64,000 bases of DNA from Betaproteobacteria bacterium (GTDB taxonomy: Bacteria > Pseudomonadota > Gammaproteobacteria > Burkholderiales > Usitatibacteraceae): NCBI GenBank assembly GCA_016709665.1, contig JADJMI010000011.1:107226-171225 (forward strand), given 5' to 3'. Positions 27,980-38,204 of this stretch are shown here, piece after piece. Numbering within the stretch: position 1 is the stretch's first letter; each line of letters starts with the position of its first letter. The position numbers and the translations under genes are program-made. Below the pieces are notes generated by a model. It worked only from the letters and a program-made list of their open reading frames with translations, did no database searches and had not been told where the DNA came from.

Positions 27980-30900
27980 CTAGAAACCTCCTTGGTGCCG
28001 GAGTGCTCGCCCGATCGCGACTTCTTGATCGTGGTGAACGTGGCGTTGGTGTAGGTGTGGCACGCGCCGGAGCAGTCCTTCAGCTCCGCCACGGTGTAGA
28101 GGATCTTGGGCGAGTCGCTCTTCGCGTGTTCGCCGGGCTTGTACTTGTTCGCATGGCAGCCCGCGCAGTCCGGCTTGTAGGCGGTGTACGGCCACGGGAT
28201 CTGCTCGTTCCTGGAGGTGTGGCAGCCGGTGCACGCGACCCTCGTGCCGTGCGACTTGAAAGCCGGCGAGAGGTGCGTGTACGCGGTCACGGGCGTCCAC
28301 CCGCTCGTCCGGTGGCAAGCATCGCAGGCGCGCGTGGTGACGAAGTGCGAGGCGTTCTTGCCCGTGGCCGTCGTGCCGTTGTGGCAGGTCGCGCAGCTGC
28401 CGGGCGTCGCGTTCGTGTGGCTGAACGTCGCCGGCTTCCAGGCCGTCGTGCGGTGGCAGCTGTCGCACGCGAGGCTCGTCGGGACGTGGGACGCCGTCTT
28501 GCCCGTCGCCGATACGCCGTTGTGGCACGTGGCACAGCTGCCGGGCGTCACGTTCGTGTGGCTGAACGTCGCCGGCTTCCAGGCCGTGGTGCGGTGGCAG
28601 GTATCGCAGGCGGCCGTGGTGGGCAGGTGCGTCGCGTTCTTGCCCGTCGCGGTCGAGCCGTTGTGGCACGTGGCGCAGCTGCCCGGCGTGACGCCCGAGT
28701 GGCTGAACGTCGCTGGCTTCCAGGCTGTGGTTCGGTGGCAGCTGTCGCACGCCGCGGTCGTCGGTACGTGGCCGTTGTTCTTGCCCGTCGCGGTCGAGCC
28801 GTTGTGGCAGGTGGCGCAGCTGCCGGGCGTGACGCCCGAATGGCTGAACGTTGCCGGCTTCCACGCCGTCGTGCGGTGGCAGCTGTCGCAGGCCGCCGTC
28901 GTCGGGACGTGGCCGTTGTTCTTGCCCGTCGCGGTCGAGCCGTTGTGGCAGGTCGCGCAGCTGCCGGGCGTGACGCCCGAATGGCTGAACGTCGCCGGCT
29001 TCCACGCCGTCGTGCGGTGGCAGCTGTCGCAGGCCGCCGTCGTCGGGACGTGGCCGTTGTTCTTGCCCGTGGCGGTCGAGCCGTTGTGGCAGGTCGCGCA
29101 GCTGCCGGGCGTGACGCCCGAGTGGCTGAAGGTCGCCGGCTTCCAGGCGGTGGTGCGGTGGCAGCTGTCGCAGGCCGCCGTCGTCGGGACGTGGCCGTTG
29201 TTCTTGCCGGTCGCCGTCGAGCCGTTGTGGCAGGTGGCGCAGCTGCCGGGCGTGACGCCCGAATGGCTGAACGTTGCCGGCTTCCACGCCGTCGTGCGAT
29301 GGCAGCTGTCGCAAGCGGCCGTCGTCGGGACGTGGCCGTTGTTCTTGCCCGTCGCGGTCGAGCCGTTGTGGCAGGTCGCGCAGCTGCCGGGCGTGACGCC
29401 CGAGTGGCTGAAGGTCGCCGGCTTCCAGGCTGTGGTTCGGTGGCAGCTGTCGCAGGCCGCCGTCGTCGGGACGTGGCCATTGTTCTTGCCCGTCGCCGTC
29501 GAGCCGTTGTGGCACGTCGCGCAGCTGCCGGGCGTGACGCCCGAGTGGCTGAAGGTCGCCGGCTTCCAGGCTGTGGTTCGGTGGCAGCTGTCGCAGGCCG
29601 CCGTCGTCGGGACGTGGCCATTGTTGTTGCCCGTCGCCGTCGAGCCGTTGTGGCAGGTCGCGCAGGATCCTGCGGTCACGGAATTGTGGTTGAACGTCGC
29701 CGGCTTCCAGGCCGTCGTGCGGTGGCAGCTGTCGCACGCCGCCGTCGTCGGGACGTGGCCGTTGTTCTTGCCCGTCGCCGTCGAGCCGTTGTGGCAGGTC
29801 GCGCAGCTGCCGGGCGTCACGCGAATGTGGTTGAAGCTCGCCGGCTTCCAGGCTGTGGTTCGGTGGCAGCTGTCGCACGCCGCCGTCGTCGGGACGTGGC
29901 CATTGTTCTTACCCGTCGCGGTCGAGCCGTTGTGGCAAGTCGCGCAGGATCCTGCGGTCACGGAATTGTGGTTGAAAGTCGCCGGCTTCCAGGCTGTTGT
30001 GCGGTGGCAACTGTCGCAAGCGGCCGTCGTCGGGACGTGGCCGTTGTTCTTGCCCGTCGCCGTCGAGCCGTTGTGGCAAGTCGCGCAGGATCCTGCGGTC
30101 ACGGAATTGTGGTTGAAGCTCGCCGGCTTCCACGCCGTCGTGCGATGGCAGCTGTCGCAGGCGGCCGTCGTCGGGATGTGGCCGTTGTTCTTGCCCGTCG
30201 CGGTCGAGCCGTTGTGGCAGGTCGCGCAGGATCCTGCGGTCACGGAATTGTGGTTGAAGCTCGCGGGCTTCCACGCCGTCGTGCGATGGCAGCTGTCGCA
30301 CGCTGCCGTCGTCGGGACGTGGCCGTTGTTCTTGCCCGTCGCCGTCGAGCCGTTGTGGCAAGTCGCGCAGGATCCTGCGGTCACGGAATTGTGGTTGAAG
30401 CTCGCGGGCTTCCACGCCGTCGTGCGATGGCAGCTGTCGCACGCCGCCGTCGTCGGGACGTGGCCGTTGTTCTTGCCCGTCGCCGTCGATCCGTTGTGGC
30501 ACGTGGCGCACGAGCCCGCGGTCACGGAATTGTGGTTGAAAGTCGCCGGCTTCCACGCCCGGTTCGTGTGGCAGGTATCGCAGGCTTGCGAGGTTGGCAC
30601 GTGGGCGGCGCTCTTGCCCGTCGCCGCGGTTCCGTTGTGACAGGAGGCGCAACTGCCCGGCGCGATTCCGGCGTGGCTGAAAGAGGCCGGCCTCCAGGCG
30701 GTCGTCGCGTGGCAGCTGTCGCACGCCGCGGTCGTCGTCACGTGGCCGGTCGGCTTGCCCGTCGCGGCCGCCCCGTTGTGGCAGTTCGCGCAGCTCCCGG
30801 GCACCACAGTGCGGTGGTGGAAGAAGGCCGGCTTCCACGCGTTCGTGCGATGGCAGGCGTCGCAGGATGCGGTCGTGGCCGGGTGGTTGCCGGACTTGCC

Positions 30901-31293
30901 GCTCGCGGTGGCCCCGTTGTGGCAGGTGGCGCACGTGCCGGGCGTCACGACACCGTGCGAGAAGGAGGCGGGCAGCCAGGCCGAGGTGCGATGGCAGTTG
31001 TCGCAGTTGCCCTGTGTCGCGATGTGTTCCGCGGGCTTCGCGGTGCGGGCGAAGCGGCTTCCGGGCTGGTGGCAGGTGGCGCAGTCCCGAGGCGTGCCGC
31101 GGAAGAGGCCCTGGACGTGGCACGACTCGCAGCGGGTCTGCTGGTGCGCGCCCGTGAGCGGGAAACCCGTACGGACGTGATCGAAAGCGCGCTGCGCCGG
31201 CTGTGCGCCGGCCCAGAGGACGACCGCGAAGCCGGCCGCGAGCAGCGCGAAGCTTCCGGCGAGCCGGCGAATGCGGCGAGTGACGAACGACAT
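27980..31293 (-). CDS. Giant tandem-repeat multiheme cytochrome c (43 CXXCH plus one CXXXCH)
   Basis: A protein of about 1100 residues starting MSFVTRRIRRLAGSF with one N-terminal hydrophobic helix and an AGGAGAGG ribosome-binding site. Three hemes (CESCH, CATCH, CDNCH) precede 19 tandem 47-residue units, each with two hemes (consensus SCATCHNGSTATGKNNGH then ACDSCHRTTAWKP). Two further CXXCH (CTGCH, CAGCH) and CSGACH close the protein. As sequenced the frame runs on to 27832, 148 nt into the barrel gene. One missing base near 28000 would give the ending GGF-stop with TAG at 27980-27982, directly before the next ATG; I use that end. The protein is presumably a long periplasmic or extracellular heme wire. 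Palindrome site B is 101 nt upstream. Confidence 0.85.
28288..30966 (-). repeat. 19 tandem 141-bp units within the giant cytochrome gene
   Basis: Units are exactly 47 codons with no indels. The first three (30966-30544) are divergent. The next 16 are close to identical and fall into two blocks: seven units of the FNHNSVTAG type (one variant reads FNHIRVTPG) and seven of the FSHSGVTPG type, then two variant units. Blocks of near-identical units point to recent unequal crossing-over within the array. Confidence 0.9.
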
Positions 31294-31393
31294 GGCGCAC
31301 CTCTCCTGGGGGATTCGGCCGCCAGTCCTCCAGGACGGGATGGCGGGCCGGTGCGCGTGTCGGAACCCTTGTTGTTATGGGCCGGTTCCTTGG

Positions 31394-31412
31394 CGCGGGA
31401 ATTATTCCCGCG
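31394..31412. promoter_or_regulatory. Palindrome site B, perfect
   Basis: CGCGGGAATTATTCCCGCG is a perfect 19-bp palindrome, 101 nt upstream of the giant cytochrome gene, in the 150-nt gap after the 24-heme cytochrome gene. Confidence 0.65.
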
Positions 31413-31443
31413 ATCAGAATGTAGCGTCTTTCGGGGCGCCTGG

Positions 31444-33234
31444 CTAGTCCCCCGGCCTCGGCTTCGCGGGCGGCAAGCCAGCGCCGGCGCGAATCGTCCG
31501 CCAAGACGACACCTCGTGGCAGCGCTCGCACGAGGTGCCGAATCCGCCGCCGTGCACGTCGTCGCCCCGGTGGCACGCGAAGCAGGACGTGGACGTTTCG
31601 ACCTTCGCGTCGGCGGGACGCGTGTGGCAGGAGGCGCACGGCACCTTGCGGTGCCCGCCCTCGAGCGGATACCGGGCCCGCTTCGCATGGTCGTAATCCC
31701 AGCTCTTCCACGTGCGCACGTTGTGGCAGTCCTGGCAGCGGGGGCCGAGCGTCCTCTTGTGCACATCCTCTTTCTCGTGGCACGCCCGGCACTCGGAGGG
31801 CGCGTCCTTGTACCGCTTCGACTTGTGGCACGAGTCGCACGCGACCTTGACGTGGCTTCCCGCGAGCGGGAAGCGCGACCGGGCGTGATTGAAGGTGGTC
31901 TTCGTCCAGGACTTCGCGTCGTGGCACTGCTCGCAGAGCTTTCCCTGCTGGCCCTGGTGCGGGTCCTTCTCGCCGCCGTGGCAGGCCTCGCACCGGACGG
32001 GCGTGGGCTCGACGTAAGGGTTGGCCTTGTGACAGGCGTCGCACTTCACCTGGGCGTGCTTGCCCTCGAGCTCGTAGGCCGCGTCGCGCTCGTGGTCGAA
32101 GGCGATCGTCTTCCACGACTTGTCGGCATGGCACGACTCGCACTTCTCGCCGAACCCGCCCTTGTGGGTGTCGTCCGTCTTGTGACAGGCGAAGCAGGTC
32201 TTCTCGAGCTTCGCCTTGAGTCCGGCCTTGTGGCAGGCCTCGCACTTGGCTTCCCTGTGCTTGAAGCGAAGGGGAAATTTCGTGCCCTTGTCGTGATCGA
32301 AGGTCGAGCCCTTCCAGCTGCGGTCGTTGTGGCATCTCTCGCAAGCCTCGCCCTGGGCGCCCTTGTGCACGTCGTCGGCCCGGTGGCAGCCGATGCATTT
32401 CGTCGGGAGCGGCTCCTTGTAAAGCGGCGCCTTGTGGCAGGAATCGCACTTGGCGAGGCGGTGCTTTCCCCCCAGCGGGAACTTCGTCTTCGTGTCGTGC
32501 GGGAAGTGGTTGTCCCAATTGCGCGCGTCGTGGCACGTCTCGCACTTCGGCCCGTACCGGCCCTTGTGGGTGTCGTCCTTCCGGTGGCAGGAGACGCACT
32601 CGCGGGGCGTGTCCTTGTAGCCCTTCTCGTGGCAGGCCGCGCACTTGGCGTCGACGTGCTTGCCCACGAGGGTGAATCGCGTCTTGTCGTGGTCGAAGGC
32701 CGCCTCCTTCCACGACTTCTCGTTGTGGCAATCGGCACATTTCGATCCGAGGGAACCCTTGTGGGTGTCGTCCTTGCGGTGGCACTCCACGCACTGTCCG
32801 GGGGCCTCGCGCCAGCGCTTGCCCGCGGCGTGGCACGCCTTGCACTCCAGCCCCGGCTTCGCATGCCCTCCCTTGAGCGCGAAGTCCGTTCTCGCATGGT
32901 CGAACCGGCCCGCGTCGATGGCGGCGACGCGCGCCTCCCGCCCCTTGTGGTCCGTGTGGCAGGCGCGACACTCCTTGCCCGGGACTTCCGGGGCGCGACC
33001 GTGATAGCCGGTCTTCGCCTGGACATCGGCGGCGACGGCCTTGTGGCATTCGCCGCAAAGCCGCGTCTGCGCCGTCTTGTCGAAGCGCACGTGGCAGTTC
33101 TCGCACTTCGACTCGAGCTTCGCGTGGCCCTCGATCACCTTGCCGGGCATGATCACCGACTCGATGCCCTGCGCCGCGGCCGGGACGCAGGCGGCGAGGA
33201 GAAGCGCGGCGGCGAACCGCCGCAGGGAGCGCAT
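31444..33234 (-). CDS. 24-heme c-type cytochrome
   Basis: A 596-residue exported protein with a signal peptide (1-21; MRSLRRFAAALLLAACVPAAA) and 24 CXXCH motifs by my count, with repeats of the form CADCHNEKSWK, FDHDKTRF, GKH, CAACH, CVSCHRKDDTHKG. His residues in FDHDKT and GKH are likely distal heme ligands. The repeats are like those of cytochrome c7/c3-type multiheme chains. The ATG overlaps the stop of the upstream membrane gene (TGATG), so the two are coupled. It could take electrons from the membrane protein and pass them outward. Confidence 0.88.
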   Translation of the reverse strand: MRSLRRFAAALLLAACVPAAAQGIESVIMPGKVIEGHAKLESKCENCHVRFDKTAQTRLCGECHKAVAADVQAKTGYHGRAPEVPGKECRACHTDHKGREARVAAIDAGRFDHARTDFALKGGHAKPGLECKACHAAGKRWREAPGQCVECHRKDDTHKGSLGSKCADCHNEKSWKEAAFDHDKTRFTLVGKHVDAKCAACHEKGYKDTPRECVSCHRKDDTHKGRYGPKCETCHDARNWDNHFPHDTKTKFPLGGKHRLAKCDSCHKAPLYKEPLPTKCIGCHRADDVHKGAQGEACERCHNDRSWKGSTFDHDKGTKFPLRFKHREAKCEACHKAGLKAKLEKTCFACHKTDDTHKGGFGEKCESCHADKSWKTIAFDHERDAAYELEGKHAQVKCDACHKANPYVEPTPVRCEACHGGEKDPHQGQQGKLCEQCHDAKSWTKTTFNHARSRFPLAGSHVKVACDSCHKSKRYKDAPSECRACHEKEDVHKRTLGPRCQDCHNVRTWKSWDYDHAKRARYPLEGGHRKVPCASCHTRPADAKVETSTSCFACHRGDDVHGGGFGTSCERCHEVSSWRTIRAGAGLPPAKPRPGD

Positions 33235-34115
33235 CAGTACATGTGCACGGCGAGCACGTGGTAGCACGCGCTCGCGACGAGCAGGTAGACGAGCGGGATG
33301 TGAAGCACGTGCCACCAGGAGAAGATGCGCTCGAAGGCGGTGAACTGCGCGTTCGACTGCACGCTGCGCAGGTAGTCGCGCACGAGGACGCTCCCGCGCC
33401 GCGCGCGTCTCGCCTGCTCGCGATCGTCCCACTCGCGCTTCGGGCCGTGCTCGCGAAGCGCGAGCGCGATGTCGGCGTCCAGTTGCCGGGCGAGCGCGCG
33501 GGACCGCCAGCCCAGCGTGAGGAACCGGACGACGCGCCGGGCGGCGCCCAGGTCGGGATCGAAGGCGGCGATGCGGAAGGCGTCCAGCCGATCCCTCGCC
33601 ACGGGCGCCGCGCGCAGCAGCGAGGCGAGACCCCGCTCCGAGTTCTGGAGCGCCTCGTCGAGTTCGGCGAGGCTCGCACGCCGTCCGTAGAGGCCGTGGT
33701 GGATCCGGCGATACGCATAGCGCCCGATGAACCCGCTGCCCGCGACCACGGCCATGCAGGTGAAGGCCACGATCGCGTTCATCGACGAAAACCGGAAGCC
33801 CGTATGGAAGATGACGAGCACGGGGCCGAGCACGCCCAGGACCATGTGCGCCTGGAACCACGGCTTCATGGGGCCCGCCCGGCGCAATGGCCGGAAGTGC
33901 TTGCGCAGCGGATAGGCGAGGAGCGCCGCCATCATGAGCCCGCCGACGAGGCCGAGCGCATAGCCGAGGTCGGAGGCCGGCGTGTAGGGCTGTCGCCAGG
34001 CGACGACGATCGCGCCCGCGGCGACGCCCAGAAGGGCCGCGCTGGCGAGCAAACGCGGAAGGAGGCGGACGCTTCCGCTTGCTCGTTCGGAGGGGCTGAA
34101 GAATAATGAGGCCAT
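33234..34115 (-). CDS. Integral membrane protein with cytochrome-b-like helices
   Basis: A 293-residue protein with about six membrane helices. Histidines lie within helices (AHMVLGVLGPVLVIFHTG, WWHVLHIPLVYLLVASACYH), a pattern fitting b-heme ligation as in ferric-reductase-like or DUF4405-like proteins. A soluble loop of about 130 residues lies between helices 4 and 5. It starts 3 nt from palindrome site C and is divergent from the ferredoxin/FAD oxidoreductase. It is coupled to the 24-heme cytochrome gene. I infer a quinol or oxidoreductase-to-cytochrome electron step. Confidence 0.7.
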   Translation of the reverse strand: MASLFFSPSERASGSVRLLPRLLASAALLGVAAGAIVVAWRQPYTPASDLGYALGLVGGLMMAALLAYPLRKHFRPLRRAGPMKPWFQAHMVLGVLGPVLVIFHTGFRFSSMNAIVAFTCMAVVAGSGFIGRYAYRRIHHGLYGRRASLAELDEALQNSERGLASLLRAAPVARDRLDAFRIAAFDPDLGAARRVVRFLTLGWRSRALARQLDADIALALREHGPKREWDDREQARRARRGSVLVRDYLRSVQSNAQFTAFERIFSWWHVLHIPLVYLLVASACYHVLAVHMY

Positions 34116-34117
34116 GG

Positions 34118-34136
34118 TGCGGGAAAATTTACCGCG
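34118..34136. promoter_or_regulatory. Palindrome site C in the divergent promoter
   Basis: TGCGGGAAAATTTACCGCG has one changed base in the right half-site plus a final G. It lies between the membrane gene start (34115) and the oxidoreductase start (34168), so one site could serve both directions. Confidence 0.55.
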
Positions 34137-34167
34137 CTTGCCCCCCTCTTGTAAAGCCCGGCCTGCG

Positions 34168-35481
34168 ATGCTCGACGACACGACCGCCCCTCTCCTGTAT
34201 GCGTTGCCGCTCCTCCTGCTCGTGCTGTGGCACGTGCGCGGTCACAGGCGGCGCGACGCGAACAGCGCCGATCTGATCCGCGAGGTGAAGGAGGCCGGGC
34301 TCACCGAGCCCGCCTCGCTGCATCCGGTGATCGACCTCGCCAAGTGCTGCGGCTCGGGGGCGTGCGCGAAAGCCTGTCCCGAGGAAGCGATCGGATTCGT
34401 CGGTGGCAAGGCGGTGCTCGCGAACCCCTCCGCCTGCATCGGCCACGGCGCCTGCGCCGCCGCCTGCCCGGTGGCTGCGATCACCCTGGTGTTCGGCACC
34501 GAACGCCGCGGCGTCGACATCCCGCTCGTGAAGCCCACGTTCGAGACGAACGTCGAGGGCATCTACATCGCGGGGGAGCTGGGAGGCATGGGGCTCATCC
34601 GCAAGTCCGCGGAGCAGGGCCGTCAGGCGATGGAGTCGATCGCGAAGCGGCCCCGAGGCGATGCGCCGCTCGACGTGGTGATCGTGGGCGCGGGGCCGGC
34701 GGGACTGGCCGCCTCGCTCACCGCCAAGGACCGCGGCCTGAGGTACGTGACGCTCGAGCAGGAATCGGATCTCGGCGGTTCGATCCTGCATTTTCCGCGA
34801 CGCAAGATCGCGATGACCTCCCCGGTGAACCTCCCGATCGTCGGCAAGGCGCACATGAACGGGATCTCCAAGGAGGAGCTCATCGACTTCTGGAGCGGCG
34901 TGCTGCGGCGCGTTCACCTCGACATGAAGTTCGGCGAGCGCATGGAGGCGATCGAGCCCGACGGGCGCGGCGGCTTTCGCGTGGTGACGACGCGTTCGAC
35001 TTACCAGGCGCGCAGCGTGCTGCTCGCCCTCGGACGGCGCGGCACGCCGAGAAAGCTCGGCGCGCCGGGCGAGAACCTCGGAAAGGTCGTCTACCGCCTG
35101 CTCGACCCGGAGCAGTACCGCGGCATGGCCGTGCTCGTGGTCGGTGGCGGTGACAGCGCCCTCGAGGCCGCGCTCGCGGTAGCCGAAGTCGACGGGACGG
35201 ACGTGACGCTCTCCTACCGCAGCGAGGCCTTCAGCCGGGTGAAGCCGAAGAACCGCAAGCGCCTCGAGGCCGCGAGCGCCGCCGGCCGCATCCGCGTCCT
35301 GCTCGCCTCGACCGTGAAGAGCATCACCGCCGACGCGGTCGAGATATCGCACGGGGAAAGGACGCTCGACCTCGACAACGACGCGGTGGTGGTGTGCGCG
35401 GGAGGCGAGCTGCCCACGCCCTTCCTGAAGAAGATCGGCGTCCTGGTGGAAACCCACCGCGGCGCCGTCGCGAACGGCTAG
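34168..35481 (+). CDS. Membrane-anchored 2x[4Fe-4S] ferredoxin / FAD-NAD(P) oxidoreductase
   Basis: A 437-residue protein: one N-terminal membrane helix (about 6-22), two ferredoxin motifs (CCGSGACAKACP and CIGHGACAAACP), then a pyridine-nucleotide-disulfide oxidoreductase fold with the FAD site VVIVGAGPAGLAAS and the NAD(P) site VLVVGGGDSALEAA. It could shuttle electrons between NAD(P)H or ferredoxin and the membrane. ATG 34168 begins the hydrophobic helix; the frame is also open from 34114 but that would overlap palindrome site C. No strong ribosome-binding site is visible. Its partners are likely the divergent membrane protein and the multiheme cytochromes. Confidence 0.8.
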   Translation: MLDDTTAPLLYALPLLLLVLWHVRGHRRRDANSADLIREVKEAGLTEPASLHPVIDLAKCCGSGACAKACPEEAIGFVGGKAVLANPSACIGHGACAAACPVAAITLVFGTERRGVDIPLVKPTFETNVEGIYIAGELGGMGLIRKSAEQGRQAMESIAKRPRGDAPLDVVIVGAGPAGLAASLTAKDRGLRYVTLEQESDLGGSILHFPRRKIAMTSPVNLPIVGKAHMNGISKEELIDFWSGVLRRVHLDMKFGERMEAIEPDGRGGFRVVTTRSTYQARSVLLALGRRGTPRKLGAPGENLGKVVYRLLDPEQYRGMAVLVVGGGDSALEAALAVAEVDGTDVTLSYRSEAFSRVKPKNRKRLEAASAAGRIRVLLASTVKSITADAVEISHGERTLDLDNDAVVVCAGGELPTPFLKKIGVLVETHRGAVANG

Positions 35482-35486
35482 CCCCG

Positions 35487-37308
35487 CTAGCGGTCGATCT
35501 CGAGCGTCGTGGCGCGCAGCACGCCGGCCGTGATCGGCCCCTTCGCGTGCACCTTGAGGCCGTTGGCGAGATCGGAAGCCCGGCCGCCGGAGAATCGAGC
35601 CGCCGTGGCATCGACGACTTGCCCCTCGACCTTGAAGTTCGCGACGGAGACGAAGCTCGTGATGCGGCCCTCGACCTCGGCGGGCTCGCTCGGCGGCGCC
35701 GAATCGGCGAAATGGATCTTCGTCGCCGTCACCAGGGCGCCGGCGAGCTGCCCCTCGATCTCCAGGCGCCGCCCGTTGGCGATCTGCGCCGCCGTTCCCG
35801 ATTCGAATACCGTCTGCACGGTGGTCGTGATCGCCTGGTTGTTCACGCGGAAGCTGAGTACCGACACGAAGTCCGTCACCGTGCCCGCGAGCGAGACGGT
35901 GGTCGGCGCCGGCGCCACCTTGAAGGTCACGGTGATCGCGGTGAGCAGCCCGTTGGTGAGCATCCCGTCCACCTCGACCACGCGGCCGCTCGCGAGCTCC
36001 GAGGCCGCGCCGCCCACGAACGCGGTCGCCGCCGTGGTGGTCGTGAACTGCCCGTTCACGTGGAAGCTCTGGGCGGACACGAAGCCGTCGATCGCGCCGC
36101 TCACGATGGTGCGCGTGCCGGCGGGCACTGCCGGGGCGACGAAGGTGAGTGCCGTCGCCTTGAGCACGTTGCCCTCGAGCAGGCCCGTGACCTGCACCTG
36201 GCGGCCGTTGGCGAGGCTCGCCGCCGTGCCGCCGGAGAACGCCGCGGCCGTGGCGTCGACCGCCTGCCCGCGCACGCGGAAGCTCGCCGCCGATACGTAG
36301 TCCGTGACATCGCCTTCGAGCGTCGTGGGCGTCGGCGGCGCGACGGTGAGCGGCGCGGCGCGCACTTCCACCAGGGTCGCGACCAGCACGCCCTGGACGA
36401 TCGAGCCCTCCACCTCCACGAAGGCGCCATTGGCGATCGCGCCGCCGGCACCCGCAAGGCGGGCGTTGGCGCGCGTTGACCGGCGTGCCGAGCACCCGGA
36501 AGTTGCCCGCGCCGGCGAAATCCGTCACGTAGCCCTCGATCTCCGTGAGCGCGCCCTCGAGCGGATCGAATTCGCTTCGGCCCGTCACGCTCGCCGCGCG
36601 CAGGCCCGTCCCCAGCGCGGCCCCCTTCACCTCGACGTATCGCCCGACGGCGAGCCCGCCGGCGACGCTGACGAGCGCCGCCGTCGTGTCCACGACGAGC
36701 GCCCCGAGCTGGATCGAGCCGGTCGCGACCGCGCTCACCCGGCCGATGATCGTCGCCTGCGCCGGCACGGGGCTTCTCACCTCGAGGCGGGTGGCGTCGA
36801 TGTGGCCGGCGAGCAGGTCGTAGAACCCGTAGACGGCCACGACGGTCCCGGCACCCAGGCCCGCGACGCCGGAGGCGCCCAGCAGGGCCGTGCCCGGGAG
36901 GATCTCGACGCGCTGGCCGAGCACCGTGATCTCGCCGGCGGGGGCGTTCGCGGACTCGACCGGCCCGATGACGAGCGCGGCGGCGCTCACGCTTTCGGCC
37001 TTCCCGGTGCGAAGGGCCGCGTCGATCTCGCCGCGCACTTCGGCCACCATGCCGAGCCGCAGTTCGCTCACCGGGCGGTCGGGCACGCCGTCGATCGTGA
37101 CGCGCGCGCCGGTTTCGTCGTAGCGGATGCCGTTCACCACGATGCTGCCCAGGCCCTCGATGACGCCGACCGTCACCGAGGCGGATTTGGGCGCGCCCGT
37201 GCCGCCCGTCCTCACCAGCTGGGGATCGCCGGCGCTGCAACCGGCCAGGGTCGCGAGCGCGAGCAGCGCCGCGACGAAGGCGCGGTGCGTGGATTCAAGC
37301 CACTTCAT
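35487..37308 (-). CDS. DUF5666 repeat lipoprotein, frameshifted as sequenced
   Basis: Restoring the frame near 36469-36475 (one extra base in a GCGCGC stretch) gives 606 residues. The lipobox is LATLAGC. The body is a series of about 75-residue beta modules (pattern VEGxVTDFxSxxxFRVxGQxVDAT, GGxAxxLANGxxVxVxGxLxxGVLxAT), matching DUF5666. The break separates FRVLGTPVN from IANGAFVEVEG within one module. The start overlaps the DUF6502 stop by ATGA. It is an outer-membrane or periplasmic lipoprotein of unknown role. Confidence 0.78.
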
Positions 37309-38144
37309 GAGCGATCTTCCTCGGGCGGAACCGCGCGCGGCTCCGCATAGAAATACATGCCGACATTGATGCGGTGCGTGGCGCGGCCCGAGGCACGGTC
37401 CTTCGCCTCGAGTTCGGCCGTGCGCCTGACGACGACCTGCAGCACTTCCGACCACTGCTCGCGCGACAGGTGCAGCAGCGCGTTGACGGACTCGGCGCTC
37501 AGGTCGTCCGAGTAGACGGCCTGGTCGAGGAAGGGCGGGTCGCCGCCCGACAGGTTGTGCACGCCCGCGGCGAGATGGTCGCCGACGTTCTCGCCCAGGA
37601 AGAAGTTGCGCTCGTCCGCGTTCTTGGGCGGCACGAAGGCCGCCACGTTCAGGGCGACGTTCTCCTCGTCATCGAGCGTCACCATGCCCAGGCGCACGAG
37701 CTCGTCGAGGATCGGGCGGGGCTTCAGGTCGCTCGAAATGCTGTAGGCGAGGCTCGCGAAGGAGATCGGGTGGCGGGCGGTGGTCGAGCGAGGCAGCAAG
37801 CGGGGCTTGCCTTCCCGCGTGCGGTAGCGGCGGTCCGTCGCCCAGCGCGTCACGACCTCCGAAAGCACGTTGAGGGCCGTCATGTCCTGCGGGGCCCGGT
37901 CGGCGTCCCGGAGGCGCCGGATGTCCTTGCGGTGCACGCCCGTGAGCAGGCTCACCCGCGTGTCCGGCGGCGGCGAGTCTCCCAGCCGGAAATCGGTGAC
38001 CGCGACCTTCACGTAGGCGTCCTTGAGCATTTCCACGGCGGCGGGAAGCGTGATTCCGCGGGCGATCAGCAGCCGCACGAGCGGGCGCAGGATGCGCGCG
38101 ATGCTCGCGAGAAGGGCCGACGAAGGCTCGAGAAGCCGTCCCAT
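37305..38144 (-). CDS. DUF6502-family protein, possible DNA-binding regulator
   Basis: A 279-residue soluble protein. The N-terminal half has helices around ITLPAAVEMLKDAYVKVAV and the segment SLLTGVHRKDIRRLR, which reads like a helix-turn-helix recognition region. There is no signal peptide or membrane segment. It is coupled to the DUF5666 lipoprotein gene by ATGA. Palindrome site D lies 61 nt upstream of ATG 38144. A regulatory role is inference; the family has no established function that I know of. Confidence 0.7.
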   Translation of the reverse strand: MGRLLEPSSALLASIARILRPLVRLLIARGITLPAAVEMLKDAYVKVAVTDFRLGDSPPPDTRVSLLTGVHRKDIRRLRDADRAPQDMTALNVLSEVVTRWATDRRYRTREGKPRLLPRSTTARHPISFASLAYSISSDLKPRPILDELVRLGMVTLDDEENVALNVAAFVPPKNADERNFFLGENVGDHLAAGVHNLSGGDPPFLDQAVYSDDLSAESVNALLHLSREQWSEVLQVVVRRTAELEAKDRASGRATHRINVGMYFYAEPRAVPPEEDRS

Positions 38145-38204
38145 GGTTCCGTGCGCCGGGATTGTCTGAAGGAAGGGGGAGTCCTGCGTGGGGAACGCCC
38201 CTAG

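Noticed and set aside
28184..30640. 818-codon plus-strand repeat protein with WQLSHAAVVGTW units
   Set aside because: Exact antisense of the 141-bp repeats; the minus-strand frame carries the CXXCH motifs.
28288..30966. CRISPR array
   Set aside because: The 141-bp units are coding, in frame, and have no spacers.
27901..33264. 1787-codon plus-strand frame over the cytochrome genes
   Set aside because: It is an antisense shadow of the repeated heme codons; it has no starts or domains of its own.
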